Positions 24,377 to 33,460 are shown, numbered from the stretch's first letter. The stretch: DNA of 39,390 nucleotides from Deltaproteobacteria bacterium (GCA_019307065.1 JAFDKH010000025.1:1-39390); one strand, 5' to 3'. The notes: a model not told the origin generated them from the sequence alone. Numbers and translations: made by a program.

Positions 24377-25366
24377 TTAGAACCAAAGAGCGCCGACCAG
24401 AGCGCACATGACTGGTACGGTGAAGTTGTCATCGAGGCTGTCGCTGAAAAGCTCAACCAGGGTGCCAGCCAGGGACACACTTGAGACGATCGCCAATCGC
24501 AGGCCGATTGAAATCTGGGGAGCTGCGAAAAGGAGGAAGATGTAAGTCGCGATCAGCGAAACAGCCAGGAAGCTGAGTGAGCCGATCAGACTCTTGTTGT
24601 TTTTTAGTCTGTATTTTCCCCAACTGCTGCCGACCAGCGAGGCAATTGGATCGCCGAAACCCAAGACCAGGCAGGCCATACAGACTGCCGGCTTGGGAGC
24701 CACCAGAGTGATCAACACCAACGCGAACAAGTAATAGGTGGCCGAGTTGACATGATAACGTTCTCTTGGTCGCGAGATCCCGCCGAATACTTTGAAAACC
24801 AAAAAGTCGTTGAAGCGCTTAGAAAATCGACGCGTTATTTCGAGCAAAGTAAAGGTACTGGCAAGTGTAAGCAGAATGATCAAAGCGCCGCGCTGTGACA
24901 GAACCAGCTGATACATTAGTACGGCGGTCAGGCCCATGCCGGCATGGAAGACACTTCTGCCAAGCTTGGGTAAGCGCAGAGATCGCAGGTTGAATTTGGC
25001 CCGGGACCCAAACAGTTTCAAAGAACGTACCGAGGCGACAAAGTCTTCGTATTTGCAGGCTAGAGTTCCGCGCATTTCACTGAGCCTGGCGCGAGTGCAT
25101 TTGCCCTTGAGTTCTGAAGCATAGTTCTGCAAGGTGTTGCGCAGCTCGGCAATAGATTTGGGCAGCGTCTTCTTGTGAGCAGCCAGGCTCTCTTTGAGAG
25201 CGCCGAAACGGTCGCTGAGCTCCTGGCAGCGCTGATAGGCCGCCCGTGTCCAGCGGTGATCGGCAAAGTTAGGGCGCTGCAATTTGGCAACAAATTGTCT
25301 GAGATCGCTGGCCAGCGTGCCGAGAATGGTGTCAATATTTGGTTGAGCAATAGTAGCTGTAGTCAT
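24377..25366 (-). CDS. diacylglycerol/polyprenol kinase-like (CTP-dependent) membrane protein
   Basis: 329 residues. The C-terminal ~190 residues form a polytopic domain related to the Dgk1/SEC59/VTE5 lipid kinases, with RSVFHAGMG (137-145), the nucleotide-site motif FGDPIASLVGSSWGK (237-251), NKSLIGS (257-263), and a terminal DSLDDNFTVPV block. These enzymes use CTP to phosphorylate lipid alcohols such as diacylglycerol, dolichol or phytol. The first ~130 residues are a soluble, charged, helical region not normal for the family. The gene is 32 bases upstream of the pilus-like lipoprotein gene and probably shares its transcript. Substrate unknown. Confidence 0.8.
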   Translation of the reverse strand: MTTATIAQPNIDTILGTLASDLRQFVAKLQRPNFADHRWTRAAYQRCQELSDRFGALKESLAAHKKTLPKSIAELRNTLQNYASELKGKCTRARLSEMRGTLACKYEDFVASVRSLKLFGSRAKFNLRSLRLPKLGRSVFHAGMGLTAVLMYQLVLSQRGALIILLTLASTFTLLEITRRFSKRFNDFLVFKVFGGISRPRERYHVNSATYYLFALVLITLVAPKPAVCMACLVLGFGDPIASLVGSSWGKYRLKNNKSLIGSLSFLAVSLIATYIFLLFAAPQISIGLRLAIVSSVSLAGTLVELFSDSLDDNFTVPVMCALVGALWF

Positions 25367-25395
25367 GGTCTCTATCCTTGATTCCTAGCGTTGAG

Positions 25396-25424
25396 AGGAT
25401 AGTAAAAATCGGGAAATATTGCAA
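25396..25424 (-). promoter_or_regulatory. likely promoter of the lipid-kinase/pilus-like operon
   Basis: On the minus strand, TTGCAA (25419-25424), a 17-base spacer, and TATCCT (25396-25401). Transcription would begin near 25389, leaving a leader of about 23 bases with AAGGATAGAG before the ATG at 25366. Confidence 0.45.
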
Positions 25425-25514
25425 GCACTTATCATTTTTGTAGTTCTATTCGGTGCTTGCCCGGGCTAGCTGCCCTGGGTTACACTCCACTTTCGTATAA
25501 TCAAGGAGGCGAAG

Positions 25515-26276
25515 ATGATTCGAGCGACCTTGGCGGTTGTGGTCATGGGATGCATGCTGTCGGCTTGCGCTACTACTCCACCACCCTGTAAATGTCCGGA
25601 ATTCAATCAGGCCCTGGCGCAAGATCCAAAGACCATGACTGTTGCGGAGAAAAAGAAGATAGATTTGGAAGTCTTGCTAGACTCGATCGTTCAGATCAAG
25701 GTCAAGGTGTCTGAAAAGATGCGTGCGGGAAAGCTCGAAGAGAGCTTCGAATATGGAACAGGGTTTTTTATCAATGAGCGTGGCCTGATTCTTACTAGTG
25801 CGCATGTTTTATCGGTAGTCGATGACGCCCGGGGCATCACCGTTTACCACGCCGGCCGTCCCTTACAGGCGCGTCCCTTGAAAGTCTATCGGGAGGTCGA
25901 TCTGGCCACCTTGTTGGTGGACGCCGGAAAAACCAAACCGTTGGAGTTTGCAACTTCTGCGCCCCGGCTTGGTGAACAAGTTTATGCAGTCGGTTTTCCG
26001 TACGTCGATGTTTTCAGTGACTCAAAGCCGGCCGTCAGCGTAGGGCACGTGGCCGGATCTGATCGTGAAATCCTTTATGAAGGTCAGTCGGTAAAAGACT
26101 TGTTGTTGACCGATGCATTCGTGGCCGATGGATGCAGCGGCGGTCCGCTGATCAATGAAGACGGCCAGGTTCTGGGGGTCTTGCGATTCAACCTGGCTAG
26201 AAAAGGATCCTGGCTGGGGTTGAGTTTTGCAGAACCAATTAAGTCCTATCTCAAACACAAAGGAGCCGCCCAATGA
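25515..26276 (+). CDS. trypsin-like (HtrA-type) serine protease lipoprotein
   Basis: A 253-residue exported protease. The lipobox is LSAC (C18), followed by a Pro/Cys-rich start. The catalytic triad is clear: H97 in LTSAHVL, D129 in REVDLATLLVD, and S208 in DGCSGGPLIN. The usual GNSGGP is GCSGGP here. There is no PDZ domain, so it is a short, single-domain member. AAGGAGG precedes the ATG. Its stop overlaps the next ATG (ATGA). It likely performs quality control or processing in the periplasm, anchored to a membrane. Confidence 0.9.
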   Translation: MIRATLAVVVMGCMLSACATTPPPCKCPEFNQALAQDPKTMTVAEKKKIDLEVLLDSIVQIKVKVSEKMRAGKLEESFEYGTGFFINERGLILTSAHVLSVVDDARGITVYHAGRPLQARPLKVYREVDLATLLVDAGKTKPLEFATSAPRLGEQVYAVGFPYVDVFSDSKPAVSVGHVAGSDREILYEGQSVKDLLLTDAFVADGCSGGPLINEDGQVLGVLRFNLARKGSWLGLSFAEPIKSYLKHKGAAQ

Positions 26277-27079
26277 GCAGGTACATTTTTGCGGTTATCC
26301 TAATCGGGATACTGGCCGGTTTGTGCGGGTGCCCGTCACACACGGACGTCAAGAAGGATGAGCAGCCCGACAAGAAGCCGGACGAAAAACTACCCGATCA
26401 GAAACTGACCGAGCCAGATATTGCAGAGCCTAAGGAAGTCGAGGTTGTTGCCCGGCCGATATTCGACCCGGACAAGACGCCGCCATGTGAAAGCCATACG
26501 GCTTGTTACTTGTCCGCCAAAGAGGCGCATGTGTCCGGCAAGCGGGCCGGCTATCTACTGGCACTCGATAATTGCGAGTATTACCGTGGTCGCTACCAGC
26601 TGGAGAAGTTCTACGGTTTGTGCTTGTTGGTTCTGGCCGATTCCTATAGGCACCTGAACAACTTTGAGGAGTCAGTCAACTGTTATCAACGCTTCTTAGA
26701 TGCTGCGCCAGATGACAAAGACATGGCCCTCCAGGCGCGCGAAGGCATCGACGAAGTTGGAATCGGCGCCAAGAATCCGGCTTTATACCGTCGCTATCTC
26801 AAGGCCCTGGCATACCTGACTCGTTTCAATCAAGAAAAAGACAATAAATTTGCCGAAAAAGCCAGGCAGATTCTGTCCGAATTGCATGTCGAAAAACCAG
26901 ACTGGCAGCTGGATGAGAAAGTCACCTTCTTGATTGAACAGCTTTCAAAATTAACTCCCCCGGCGCCCGAACTGCAACCGATTAAAAGCGAACCTGAAAA
27001 AGAGCAGCCAGACGAAGCGGCGCCTTTGGAAGACACTCCCCCTGTTGATTCGCAGCCAAAAGGGGGAGGCGAATCTTGA
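26273..27079 (+). CDS. TPR-like lipoprotein with charged Pro-rich tails
   Basis: 268 residues. The signal peptide ends in LCGC, followed by a Lys/Asp/Pro-rich linker (to about residue 60). A helical region of about 75-215 carries TPR-like pairs (GLCLLVLADSYRHLNNFEESVNCYQRFLDAAPDDKDM is cited in part as ADSYRHLNNFEESVNCYQRF). An acidic Pro-rich tail closes the protein. Two Cys (CESHTACYLS) may form a disulfide. It overlaps the protease gene by four bases and the permease gene by four, so all three are translated together. Probably an adaptor or partner of the protease; no enzymatic motif is present. Confidence 0.75.
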   Translation: MSRYIFAVILIGILAGLCGCPSHTDVKKDEQPDKKPDEKLPDQKLTEPDIAEPKEVEVVARPIFDPDKTPPCESHTACYLSAKEAHVSGKRAGYLLALDNCEYYRGRYQLEKFYGLCLLVLADSYRHLNNFEESVNCYQRFLDAAPDDKDMALQAREGIDEVGIGAKNPALYRRYLKALAYLTRFNQEKDNKFAEKARQILSELHVEKPDWQLDEKVTFLIEQLSKLTPPAPELQPIKSEPEKEQPDEAAPLEDTPPVDSQPKGGGES

Positions 27080-28428
27080 GAGAATTGCTTCAGCGCCTGT
27101 TCAAACTCAAAGAAAACGAAACCACGATCCGCACAGAGCTGCGCGGCGGAGTAGTGACCTTCCTGACCATGTCCTACATAATATTCGTCCAGCCGGGAGT
27201 TCTTTCGAGCGTCGGCATGGACTTCGGGGCGGTTATGGTGGCAACTTGCCTGGCATCGGCCTTAGCCACATTCGTAATGGCTTTTGGGGCCAACTATCCG
27301 GTGGCCTTGGCTCCTGCTATGGGCGAGAACTTTTTTTTCGTAACTGTGGTTGTTGGGGTCGTGACCGGCTCGGCGGTATCCTGGCAAATCGCATTGGCAG
27401 CCGTATTTCTTTCTGGAGTGATCTTCATAATCCTTGCGTTGTTCAAAGTGCGCCAGGCCATTATGGATGCCTTGCCCTCGTCACTCAAATATGCCATCCC
27501 GGCCGGGATCGGGGTCTTTATCGCCTTCATCGGCATGCAGCAGGGCGGCCTGGTGGTAGCCGCACCCGGCTCGATGGTAAAAATGGGCGACCTTTCCTCG
27601 GGCCCGGTCCTGCTGACCTTGTTTGGCTTGATTTTGATTTCGGTTCTGCTGGTACTAAAGGTTAAAGGCGCAATTTTGTGGGGTCTCGTGGCGGCTACCC
27701 TATTGGGACTGCCCTTTGAGCTGACAAGTTACCACGGAATCGTCGATTTGCCACCCGACATCAGTCCGACATTGATGCAGCTGGACCTCAGGGGGCTACT
27801 GGATATCACCATCATACCGGTCGTAATAATCTTTTTGTTCATGGACCTGTTCGACACGATTGGAACCCTGGTGGGAGTCGGGCAGCAGGCCGGTTTGATG
27901 AGAGACGGCAAACTTCCCCGGGCCGGTCGGGCACTCCTGTCTGATGCAGTCGGCACAACCGCCGGAGCCATGCTGGGCACATCGACTGTGTCGAGCTATG
28001 TCGAATCGGCGACCGGCGTGGCCGAGGGGGCCCGCACCGGTCTGGCCAGTCTGGTGACCGGACTGTTGTTTTTACTGGCATTGTTTTTCTTTCCTTTGGT
28101 GCAGATGGTCGGCGGCGGAGTAGAGGTGGCCGAGGGCGTTTTTTTGCACCCGATCACTGCTCCGGTCATGATCCTGGTTGGCTCGATGATGATTCGCTCG
28201 ATCAAGGAGATTCCCTGGGACGATCATTCAGAAGCCATTCCGGCTTTTCTAGTTATTTTGGGCATGCCGCTAACTTACTCGATTGCCGATGGCCTGGCCC
28301 TGGGTTTTATCGCCTATCCGCTGTTGAAACTGTTTAGTGGCAAGGGCCGCGAAATCTCCAGCCTGGTCTACATTATGGCTGTTTTACTCGGTGGCATTTT
28401 TGTATTAAAGGCCGTTTTAGCCGGTTGA
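27076..28428 (+). CDS. NCS2-family (AzgA/PbuG-like) purine permease
   Basis: Inner-membrane nucleobase:proton symporter of 450 residues with 12 or more membrane segments. AzgA/PbuG features are TELRGGVVTFLTMSYIIFV near the start, APAMGENFFF (family form APGMGxNAFF), and the strongly conserved MDLFDTIGTLVGVGQQAGL with LGTSTVSSYVESATGVAEG. Substrates are probably adenine, guanine or hypoxanthine. The start is TTG at 27076 with GGGGGAGG upstream, overlapping the stop of the TPR lipoprotein gene (TTGA). Confidence 0.9.
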   Translation: MRELLQRLFKLKENETTIRTELRGGVVTFLTMSYIIFVQPGVLSSVGMDFGAVMVATCLASALATFVMAFGANYPVALAPAMGENFFFVTVVVGVVTGSAVSWQIALAAVFLSGVIFIILALFKVRQAIMDALPSSLKYAIPAGIGVFIAFIGMQQGGLVVAAPGSMVKMGDLSSGPVLLTLFGLILISVLLVLKVKGAILWGLVAATLLGLPFELTSYHGIVDLPPDISPTLMQLDLRGLLDITIIPVVIIFLFMDLFDTIGTLVGVGQQAGLMRDGKLPRAGRALLSDAVGTTAGAMLGTSTVSSYVESATGVAEGARTGLASLVTGLLFLLALFFFPLVQMVGGGVEVAEGVFLHPITAPVMILVGSMMIRSIKEIPWDDHSEAIPAFLVILGMPLTYSIADGLALGFIAYPLLKLFSGKGREISSLVYIMAVLLGGIFVLKAVLAG

Positions 28429-28500
28429 GCGTTCCTTTGATTCTGGCTCGATGGCTCCCGATGCGGTACTATTGAAAAACCGTCAAGAGGAGCAATTTTT

Positions 28501-29130
28501 TTGAGACAAGACCAGCCAAAACAGGGTCTAGCAGACGAGACGAGCGTCGCCTTAGAAGTTAGTCGCCTGGCAAAAAGGGCCAGAGATGGTGATTCAGCGG
28601 CCGTCAGTGCTCTGTTTACGATGTATCGCAGCCGGGTGATTCGCTTCTGCCTTTCGTTTGCGAGTATTGGTCAGGCGGATGCCCACGATATCACTCAGGA
28701 GGTGTTCATCAGGGCTTTTCGGGGAATTTCGAGACTCAGAGACCCGGGAAGTTTTCAAAGCTGGCTGTTCAAGATTGCGCGTCGCAGGTGCTTGACTTTT
28801 TTCAAGCGCAGCAAGAAGCGTGTTGAAGATCACAAACGTCTGGCAATCGAAGAGCAAATGCGGGAGTCAAAGAGTGTAGAGGCGGAGAAGATGAAACAGT
28901 TGGAAAAAGACATAGTCGCAGAAGAAATCGAGCGTCTGCCGGACTCTTCCATGAAAACGGCCGGCCGCATGTTTTATCTCGAGGGACAGGCTACCAGTCA
29001 TATCGCCGAACAAATGGATGCGCCGATCAGCACGGTGACTACCTGGCTTTCACGCCTGCGAGGCAAGGTCAGAAAGCGACTGGTGCTTCGGATCCTGGCC
29101 TTGCGCGGACATGAAGGTGGGACGGTATGA
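28501..29130 (+). CDS. ECF-type RNA polymerase sigma factor
   Basis: 209 residues with sigma region 2 at about 33-105 (YRSRVIRFCLSF, ADAHDITQEVFIRAFRGI, RDPGSFQSWLFKIARRRC) and region 4 at about 145-195 (LPDSSMKTAGRMFYLEGQ, SHIAEQMDAPISTVTTWLSRLRGKVRKRL). The two are joined by a charged, Lys/Glu-rich linker longer than usual. The start is TTG with AAGAGGAG upstream. It overlaps the next gene by four bases (ATGA). By position it should be held by the product of that gene and drive this operon; I could not find a convincing ECF promoter in 28429-28500. Confidence 0.92.
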   Translation: MRQDQPKQGLADETSVALEVSRLAKRARDGDSAAVSALFTMYRSRVIRFCLSFASIGQADAHDITQEVFIRAFRGISRLRDPGSFQSWLFKIARRRCLTFFKRSKKRVEDHKRLAIEEQMRESKSVEAEKMKQLEKDIVAEEIERLPDSSMKTAGRMFYLEGQATSHIAEQMDAPISTVTTWLSRLRGKVRKRLVLRILALRGHEGGTV

Positions 29131-29960
29131 CTGTTCATTTGAATGACAAACGCCTTGCAGCGCTGCTCGAGGGCAAGTTGTCTGCCTCGGCCGAGTCAGA
29201 ACTGGCTCAACACTTGGCATCCGATTGCTCAGACTGCGAGAAGTTTTTACTCGGGCTGGATGACGTCGGGCAGGCGCAGCTCCTGGCGGTCCTGGGCAAG
29301 GCCGCCGAGCCTGGGGATCTTTCTCCTGCGGCCCGCTGCGAAGTCATTGAAAAAAGCACTTCGGCTTCGACTCGCTTGTTTCCCAAGCTGGTTCCCCTGG
29401 CCGGTTTCGCATTTCTTTTATTGATTGGCCTGGGCCTTGTGCTTGCCTACGTTATATCCACAGAAGATCCAAATGGCGTGCGCACAAAAGGCGCCGGCGG
29501 CGATCAGATTGCCCAGGTGGAAATTTCGCTGGGTGTGGTTGACAAAGCCGCAGATGGAACAATCAGTGTTACTCGAGTGTCAGCGGCTGCATCGATCTCG
29601 AGTAGTCGCACGCTGGTCTTGCGGGCTACGACCCAAATTCCGTGCTTTCTGTATATCATTCGAATAGGCAGCCACGATGTTGAAATGCTTATCCCGGCCC
29701 CGGGTGGCAAACCGTTTTTCCATCCGGGAGGGGCCTATACTCCGAAGAGCGGCAACAAGCCGGCTGGAATCAGATTGGCCGACTACAGCGGCCGGCAACA
29801 TTTCGTGGCTGTGTGTGCCCCCAAACCGCTGAGTCTGCCCGCCGATCTGCAGACTCTGGTGCAAGACTTGCAAAACAGTCGTGAACCGGCAATCCGGACG
29901 GATTTGATAACTTATGACGTATTCACCATAAGCGTGGTAGCGGAGGAAGATACTCCGTAA
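29127..29960 (+). CDS. membrane anti-sigma candidate with zinc motif and DUF4384-like domain
   Basis: 277 residues. The N-terminal cytosolic part has an H-x4-C-x2-C motif (H29, C34, C37) resembling anti-sigma zinc fingers (zf-HC2-like). One membrane segment at about 88-110 follows. The extracytoplasmic half (about 145-250) resembles DUF4384 domains (LVLRATTQIPCFLYII, VEMLIPAPGG, AGIRLADYSGRQHFVAV), which often accompany caspase-like proteins. Overlaps on both sides (ATGA with sigma, TAATG with the caspase gene) mark a coupled operon. It is predicted to tether the sigma factor until an envelope signal is sensed. The anti-sigma role is inferred from layout and motif. Confidence 0.8.
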   Translation: MTVHLNDKRLAALLEGKLSASAESELAQHLASDCSDCEKFLLGLDDVGQAQLLAVLGKAAEPGDLSPAARCEVIEKSTSASTRLFPKLVPLAGFAFLLLIGLGLVLAYVISTEDPNGVRTKGAGGDQIAQVEISLGVVDKAADGTISVTRVSAAASISSSRTLVLRATTQIPCFLYIIRIGSHDVEMLIPAPGGKPFFHPGGAYTPKSGNKPAGIRLADYSGRQHFVAVCAPKPLSLPADLQTLVQDLQNSREPAIRTDLITYDVFTISVVAEEDTP

Positions 29961-31603
29961 TGTATTCGAAGCTAATATTCTTAATCGGGTTTGTTGGACT
30001 AGCGGCCTGTGTTTCCGATAGTCGTCCCAAGGGCGGCCTCGAGCCGGTGCATGGTCTTTTACCGGATGCAGTCGATCAGGCCTTGCGACCCAAAAGACTG
30101 GCGTTGCTGGTCGGAATCGGAGAATTTGAAGACGAGCGCTGGCCGTCTCTCAATCACGCTCGCAATGACGCCGAGAAACTGGGCGAACTGTTGAGCGATC
30201 CTGTGTTGGGTTATTTCGATAAAGTCGAGGTCTTGGCTGAGGAAGGCGGGACCAGTCTGGCACAAGTTAATTCGGCCCTTGACCGGATTGCCGATCTGAC
30301 CACCAACCGCCGGGACACACTGGTTATTTATTTTTCTACGCATGGAACTTTGGCGCGCGATCCGACCGGCAAACTGGCTCGCTATCTGGTTACCAGCGAC
30401 ACCAAGCAAAAACGAATTCGGGAGACAGCTTTGCCGGTTTCCGATCTGATTGCGCGCTTCGAGCGAATGCCCTCGAGTCGCAAGCTGCTCATATTGGCGT
30501 CCTGTCACTCGGGTTCGGGTAAATCCGCCTTGCCCGAAAAACTGACCGAAGAACTCAAAGGCATCAAGGGTGCTTTCTTCGTTCGCCCGCTTTCTGAGAT
30601 TAGCCAGGCCTCGATGGTATTGGCTGCCTGTGCCTGGGGTGAGACGGCCCGTGAGGACGACAAGCTCGAACACGACATCTACACTAACTTTCTGCTCGAC
30701 GCCCTGGACGGGCAGGATCAAGACGGCGACGGAGCGGTTACGGCAACCGAAGCCCACGCTTATGCCATGGCGCGGACTTATTATTATTCGAAGGGCAAGC
30801 AACGTCCCCAGGTTGAGTCGACGGTTTTGGGGGCTGACCCAATAGTGCTTTCGGGCCGCCGAATAAAAGCGGCCGACCCGGTCTTGTACTCTTTTTTGCC
30901 CCAGTTCGAGGGGTTGCGGGTCATGGTCGACGGACGTGACAAGGGTGAGCTGCCGGCCCGGATAGTCCTCGAGCCAGGTCGACACAAGATAGTAGTGTCT
31001 GACGTAAAGGCCAGCCAGCCGTTTTTAGATGAGGTCGTGGAAGTACAGCCGGGCGACCGGATTGCTATCGAGGATCTTTTTGAAAGCAAGTTGGCGCATT
31101 GGCATCTATCGGCTCGCGCTGGCTACCAGTGGTTTCTGGATGCTCATACTCGTAAGAATCTGGTGGCGCCTACGCCTGTTTGTAGCTTGTCCATGGTGCG
31201 GCTCGACTTTCCCCTGATTGATTTCGAGACCGGAATTGATGTCTCCCTTGGGGGCGGGTCGCAGAGCCTCGAAATCGGGGGACTGAGCGTCAGCCAGGAC
31301 CTGCTGGAGATCGCCTACGGCTTGAAAATGCTCTATCGCTTCAATTTAGAACCTGTCTATTTTTTGATTGGTCCGCGGTTGGCTGTCGTTCACCTGCTGC
31401 GGTGGTTGAAAACACCATTCGACAAAAGCCAAAATTATTTCAATTTCTCGCCCGGCCTGATCGTCCAGTTGCGTTGGAAGATATGGGCAGAACTTACGCT
31501 TGATATCGAAGCCCGGATTCACTTTTTCTCTGTTCATACGGACGATGAGAGTCTTGATCTGGGATACCTGGATGTTTTTGGTGGCCTGGGCTGGGGTTTT
31601 TAA
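29960..31603 (+). CDS. caspase-like (peptidase C14) lipoprotein with PEGA-like and beta-barrel-like C-terminus
   Basis: 547 residues. The lipobox is LAAC (C17). The caspase-like domain at about 45-300 has the His-Cys dyad: H128 in YFSTHGTL and C182 in LASCHSG. A calcium-type loop DQDGDGAVTATEA (253-265) lies inside it. A PEGA-like beta domain (about 310-370: VDGRDKGELPARIVLEPGRHKI) follows. The last ~170 residues alternate hydrophobic strands and end in GGLGWGF; a C-terminal Phe suggests outer-membrane assembly. Bacterial C14 homologues cut after basic or other residues; specificity here is unknown. It starts on the last base of the anti-sigma stop codon. It is the likely output of the sigma/anti-sigma pair. 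Confidence 0.87.
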   Translation: MYSKLIFLIGFVGLAACVSDSRPKGGLEPVHGLLPDAVDQALRPKRLALLVGIGEFEDERWPSLNHARNDAEKLGELLSDPVLGYFDKVEVLAEEGGTSLAQVNSALDRIADLTTNRRDTLVIYFSTHGTLARDPTGKLARYLVTSDTKQKRIRETALPVSDLIARFERMPSSRKLLILASCHSGSGKSALPEKLTEELKGIKGAFFVRPLSEISQASMVLAACAWGETAREDDKLEHDIYTNFLLDALDGQDQDGDGAVTATEAHAYAMARTYYYSKGKQRPQVESTVLGADPIVLSGRRIKAADPVLYSFLPQFEGLRVMVDGRDKGELPARIVLEPGRHKIVVSDVKASQPFLDEVVEVQPGDRIAIEDLFESKLAHWHLSARAGYQWFLDAHTRKNLVAPTPVCSLSMVRLDFPLIDFETGIDVSLGGGSQSLEIGGLSVSQDLLEIAYGLKMLYRFNLEPVYFLIGPRLAVVHLLRWLKTPFDKSQNYFNFSPGLIVQLRWKIWAELTLDIEARIHFFSVHTDDESLDLGYLDVFGGLGWGF

Positions 31604-31613
31604 AAGGGAGTCA

Positions 31614-33383
31614 ATGATGAAGAAACCATATTTATTATTGGTCACAATATTTTGTGCAAGTGTGGTTGGCTGTGGTCTCTTGAGCAACTCGATATTTTGG
31701 GAGGGGTATGGAACTGTGACCGGTAGGATTGTTGTCGATGGAGAGCCCGTCGACAATGCCCTGGTTTTTGTACTGGGCGAGCCTGAGAAAAGGATGACTA
31801 CCGGCCCTGACGGCCTATTCGATATTGTTGCGCCGGCGGGTGAGGGTAATCAGCTAGTAGCCATATGGGGAGCCAGCCTTGGATTGCGTGAATCTTTCGA
31901 CCTGGCCGGCGAGGCTCACGCAAAACTGGGAGATCTTGAAGTAAAGTCGGTCGGCGTACTCAAGGGAACGCTGGATCATCCCGAGCCCAATCAGGCCGAA
32001 GTTAGTGTTGATGGTACTCCCTTTGTTAGCCGTCCCGGGAATGACGGTGTCTACAGCTTTTTCTTACCGTCCGGAAAATGGGACCTGACCCTGAGCGCTA
32101 CTGGCTATGTCGATCAGCAAATCAACGATGTCGATACCGATTCGGGCCAGACCGGGACAACCCAGACTATCTCTCTACCGCAGGACCCCGATTATTCATG
32201 TGTAGATACCGAAAATCGAGTGGAGCGCTTCAGTCAGGGTGGCAGCGGTTTAGTCGATATCTTGTTCCTGGTCGATAATTCAGGTTCGATGGTGGGTGAA
32301 CAAAATGCCCTGGCAACGTCAATCGAGCAGTTTACCAGCGTTCTCGAGGAAGGCGACCTCGACTACCGCATCGCTGTTGTGACAACCGGGATGGAAAGTG
32401 TAGGCTGTCCCTACTGTGATGCGATGATCACCGCGGCGTGCATGAATGAAACCGGCGAGACTGGCCGCTTTCAGGATCGGTTGGGTAAGAATAATGGCAC
32501 CGTTGACGATCCGGATTATGTTTATACAGGCGACACTGATTGCCGGGTGGTAAACAAGGATAATCTTTCGTGCTTTTACGATCCAGTCGAAGAAAAGGGA
32601 ACCGTTCTGGTTGGAGTCCAAGGTTGTGGTTACGAACGTGGGTTGGCAGCCATGCGCACAGCCCTGAGTGTCTTAGTTAATACCTATAACTCGGACTTTC
32701 TGCGAGATACCGCCAGATTGGCTGTGATTGTGGTTAGTGACGAGGACGACTGTGGTGAAGTAGGTGACGTAACTGAAGGTCTCCCCGGGATTAGTGGAAA
32801 TGTTTGTTACTATGCAGCCAAAGGAGTCGGTCCGGAGGGCGAGTTCGAAGATCCACAGGGTAAGTCTTATCAACTGACTCCAGTTGTCGAATACGCCCAG
32901 TTCCTCGAGGGACTCAAGGCTGTTCCCGCCCTGGTGACATTTTCGGCCGTGGTTGGTTTGTCCGATCCGAACGATCCTTCGACAACCTCGATCGAGTATT
33001 TCTGGGATGCAACAAAAAATAGATACCAGATTGAAGATGCTTGCATCACTCCAACTTGCACTGGTGTTTTCTGTTTCGCCGAACCGGCAACCCGATATAT
33101 TAAATTGGCCCAACTTACTAATGGAGCCATCGAAACCATTTGCCAGGAAGATTTCTCCGAGGCGATGTTGCGCATATCGGGTGTCAGCACCGGGTTCAGG
33201 CGGAAATTCGAGCTCAACCAAGTGCCCGCAGATTCTGCAGAGATTGAAGTATTCGTCGATAGCCAGCAAGTTTCCATCGGCTGGAATTGGGAGCCTGAGA
33301 AAAACTCAGTAGTTTTTGATGAATCCTTCGCCCCGCCGCCCTATTCGCTGGTCGAAATCCGTTACGAAACCGCCTGCAACTGA
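31614..33383 (+). CDS. von Willebrand factor A-domain lipoprotein
   Basis: 589-residue exported protein. ATG 31614 has AAAAGGGAG upstream, and the signal peptide ends in VVGC. A carboxypeptidase-regulatory-like beta domain (about 30-85: GRIVVDGEPVDNALVFV) is followed by a second beta domain. A VWA domain begins near 215, with the MIDAS motif DNSGS at 221-225 and later acidic VVSDEDDCGE. There are several Cys pairs (CPYCDAMITAAC; CITPTCTGVFC) that may form disulfides. It lies ten bases after the caspase-like gene, in the same operon. Most likely a metal-dependent adhesive or binding partner at the surface. Confidence 0.87.
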   Translation: MMKKPYLLLVTIFCASVVGCGLLSNSIFWEGYGTVTGRIVVDGEPVDNALVFVLGEPEKRMTTGPDGLFDIVAPAGEGNQLVAIWGASLGLRESFDLAGEAHAKLGDLEVKSVGVLKGTLDHPEPNQAEVSVDGTPFVSRPGNDGVYSFFLPSGKWDLTLSATGYVDQQINDVDTDSGQTGTTQTISLPQDPDYSCVDTENRVERFSQGGSGLVDILFLVDNSGSMVGEQNALATSIEQFTSVLEEGDLDYRIAVVTTGMESVGCPYCDAMITAACMNETGETGRFQDRLGKNNGTVDDPDYVYTGDTDCRVVNKDNLSCFYDPVEEKGTVLVGVQGCGYERGLAAMRTALSVLVNTYNSDFLRDTARLAVIVVSDEDDCGEVGDVTEGLPGISGNVCYYAAKGVGPEGEFEDPQGKSYQLTPVVEYAQFLEGLKAVPALVTFSAVVGLSDPNDPSTTSIEYFWDATKNRYQIEDACITPTCTGVFCFAEPATRYIKLAQLTNGAIETICQEDFSEAMLRISGVSTGFRRKFELNQVPADSAEIEVFVDSQQVSIGWNWEPEKNSVVFDESFAPPPYSLVEIRYETACN

Positions 33384-33460
33384 TCCGCCGATTAGCTCCC
33401 AAAATAGTAGATTCAAAATGACACTTGTGTTGTTGCGCCTCTTTGGGTATGCAAGCGGTC

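Noticed and set aside
25496..25501. TATAAT as -10 box of the protease lipoprotein gene
   Set aside because: Transcription would start inside or after the AAGGAGG site, destroying it, and no -35 fits at 16-18 bases.
30059..30985. Long minus-strand frame opposite the caspase-like gene
   Set aside because: The plus-strand frame has a dyad, a lipobox and overlaps with its neighbours; the minus frame has no recognisable motif.
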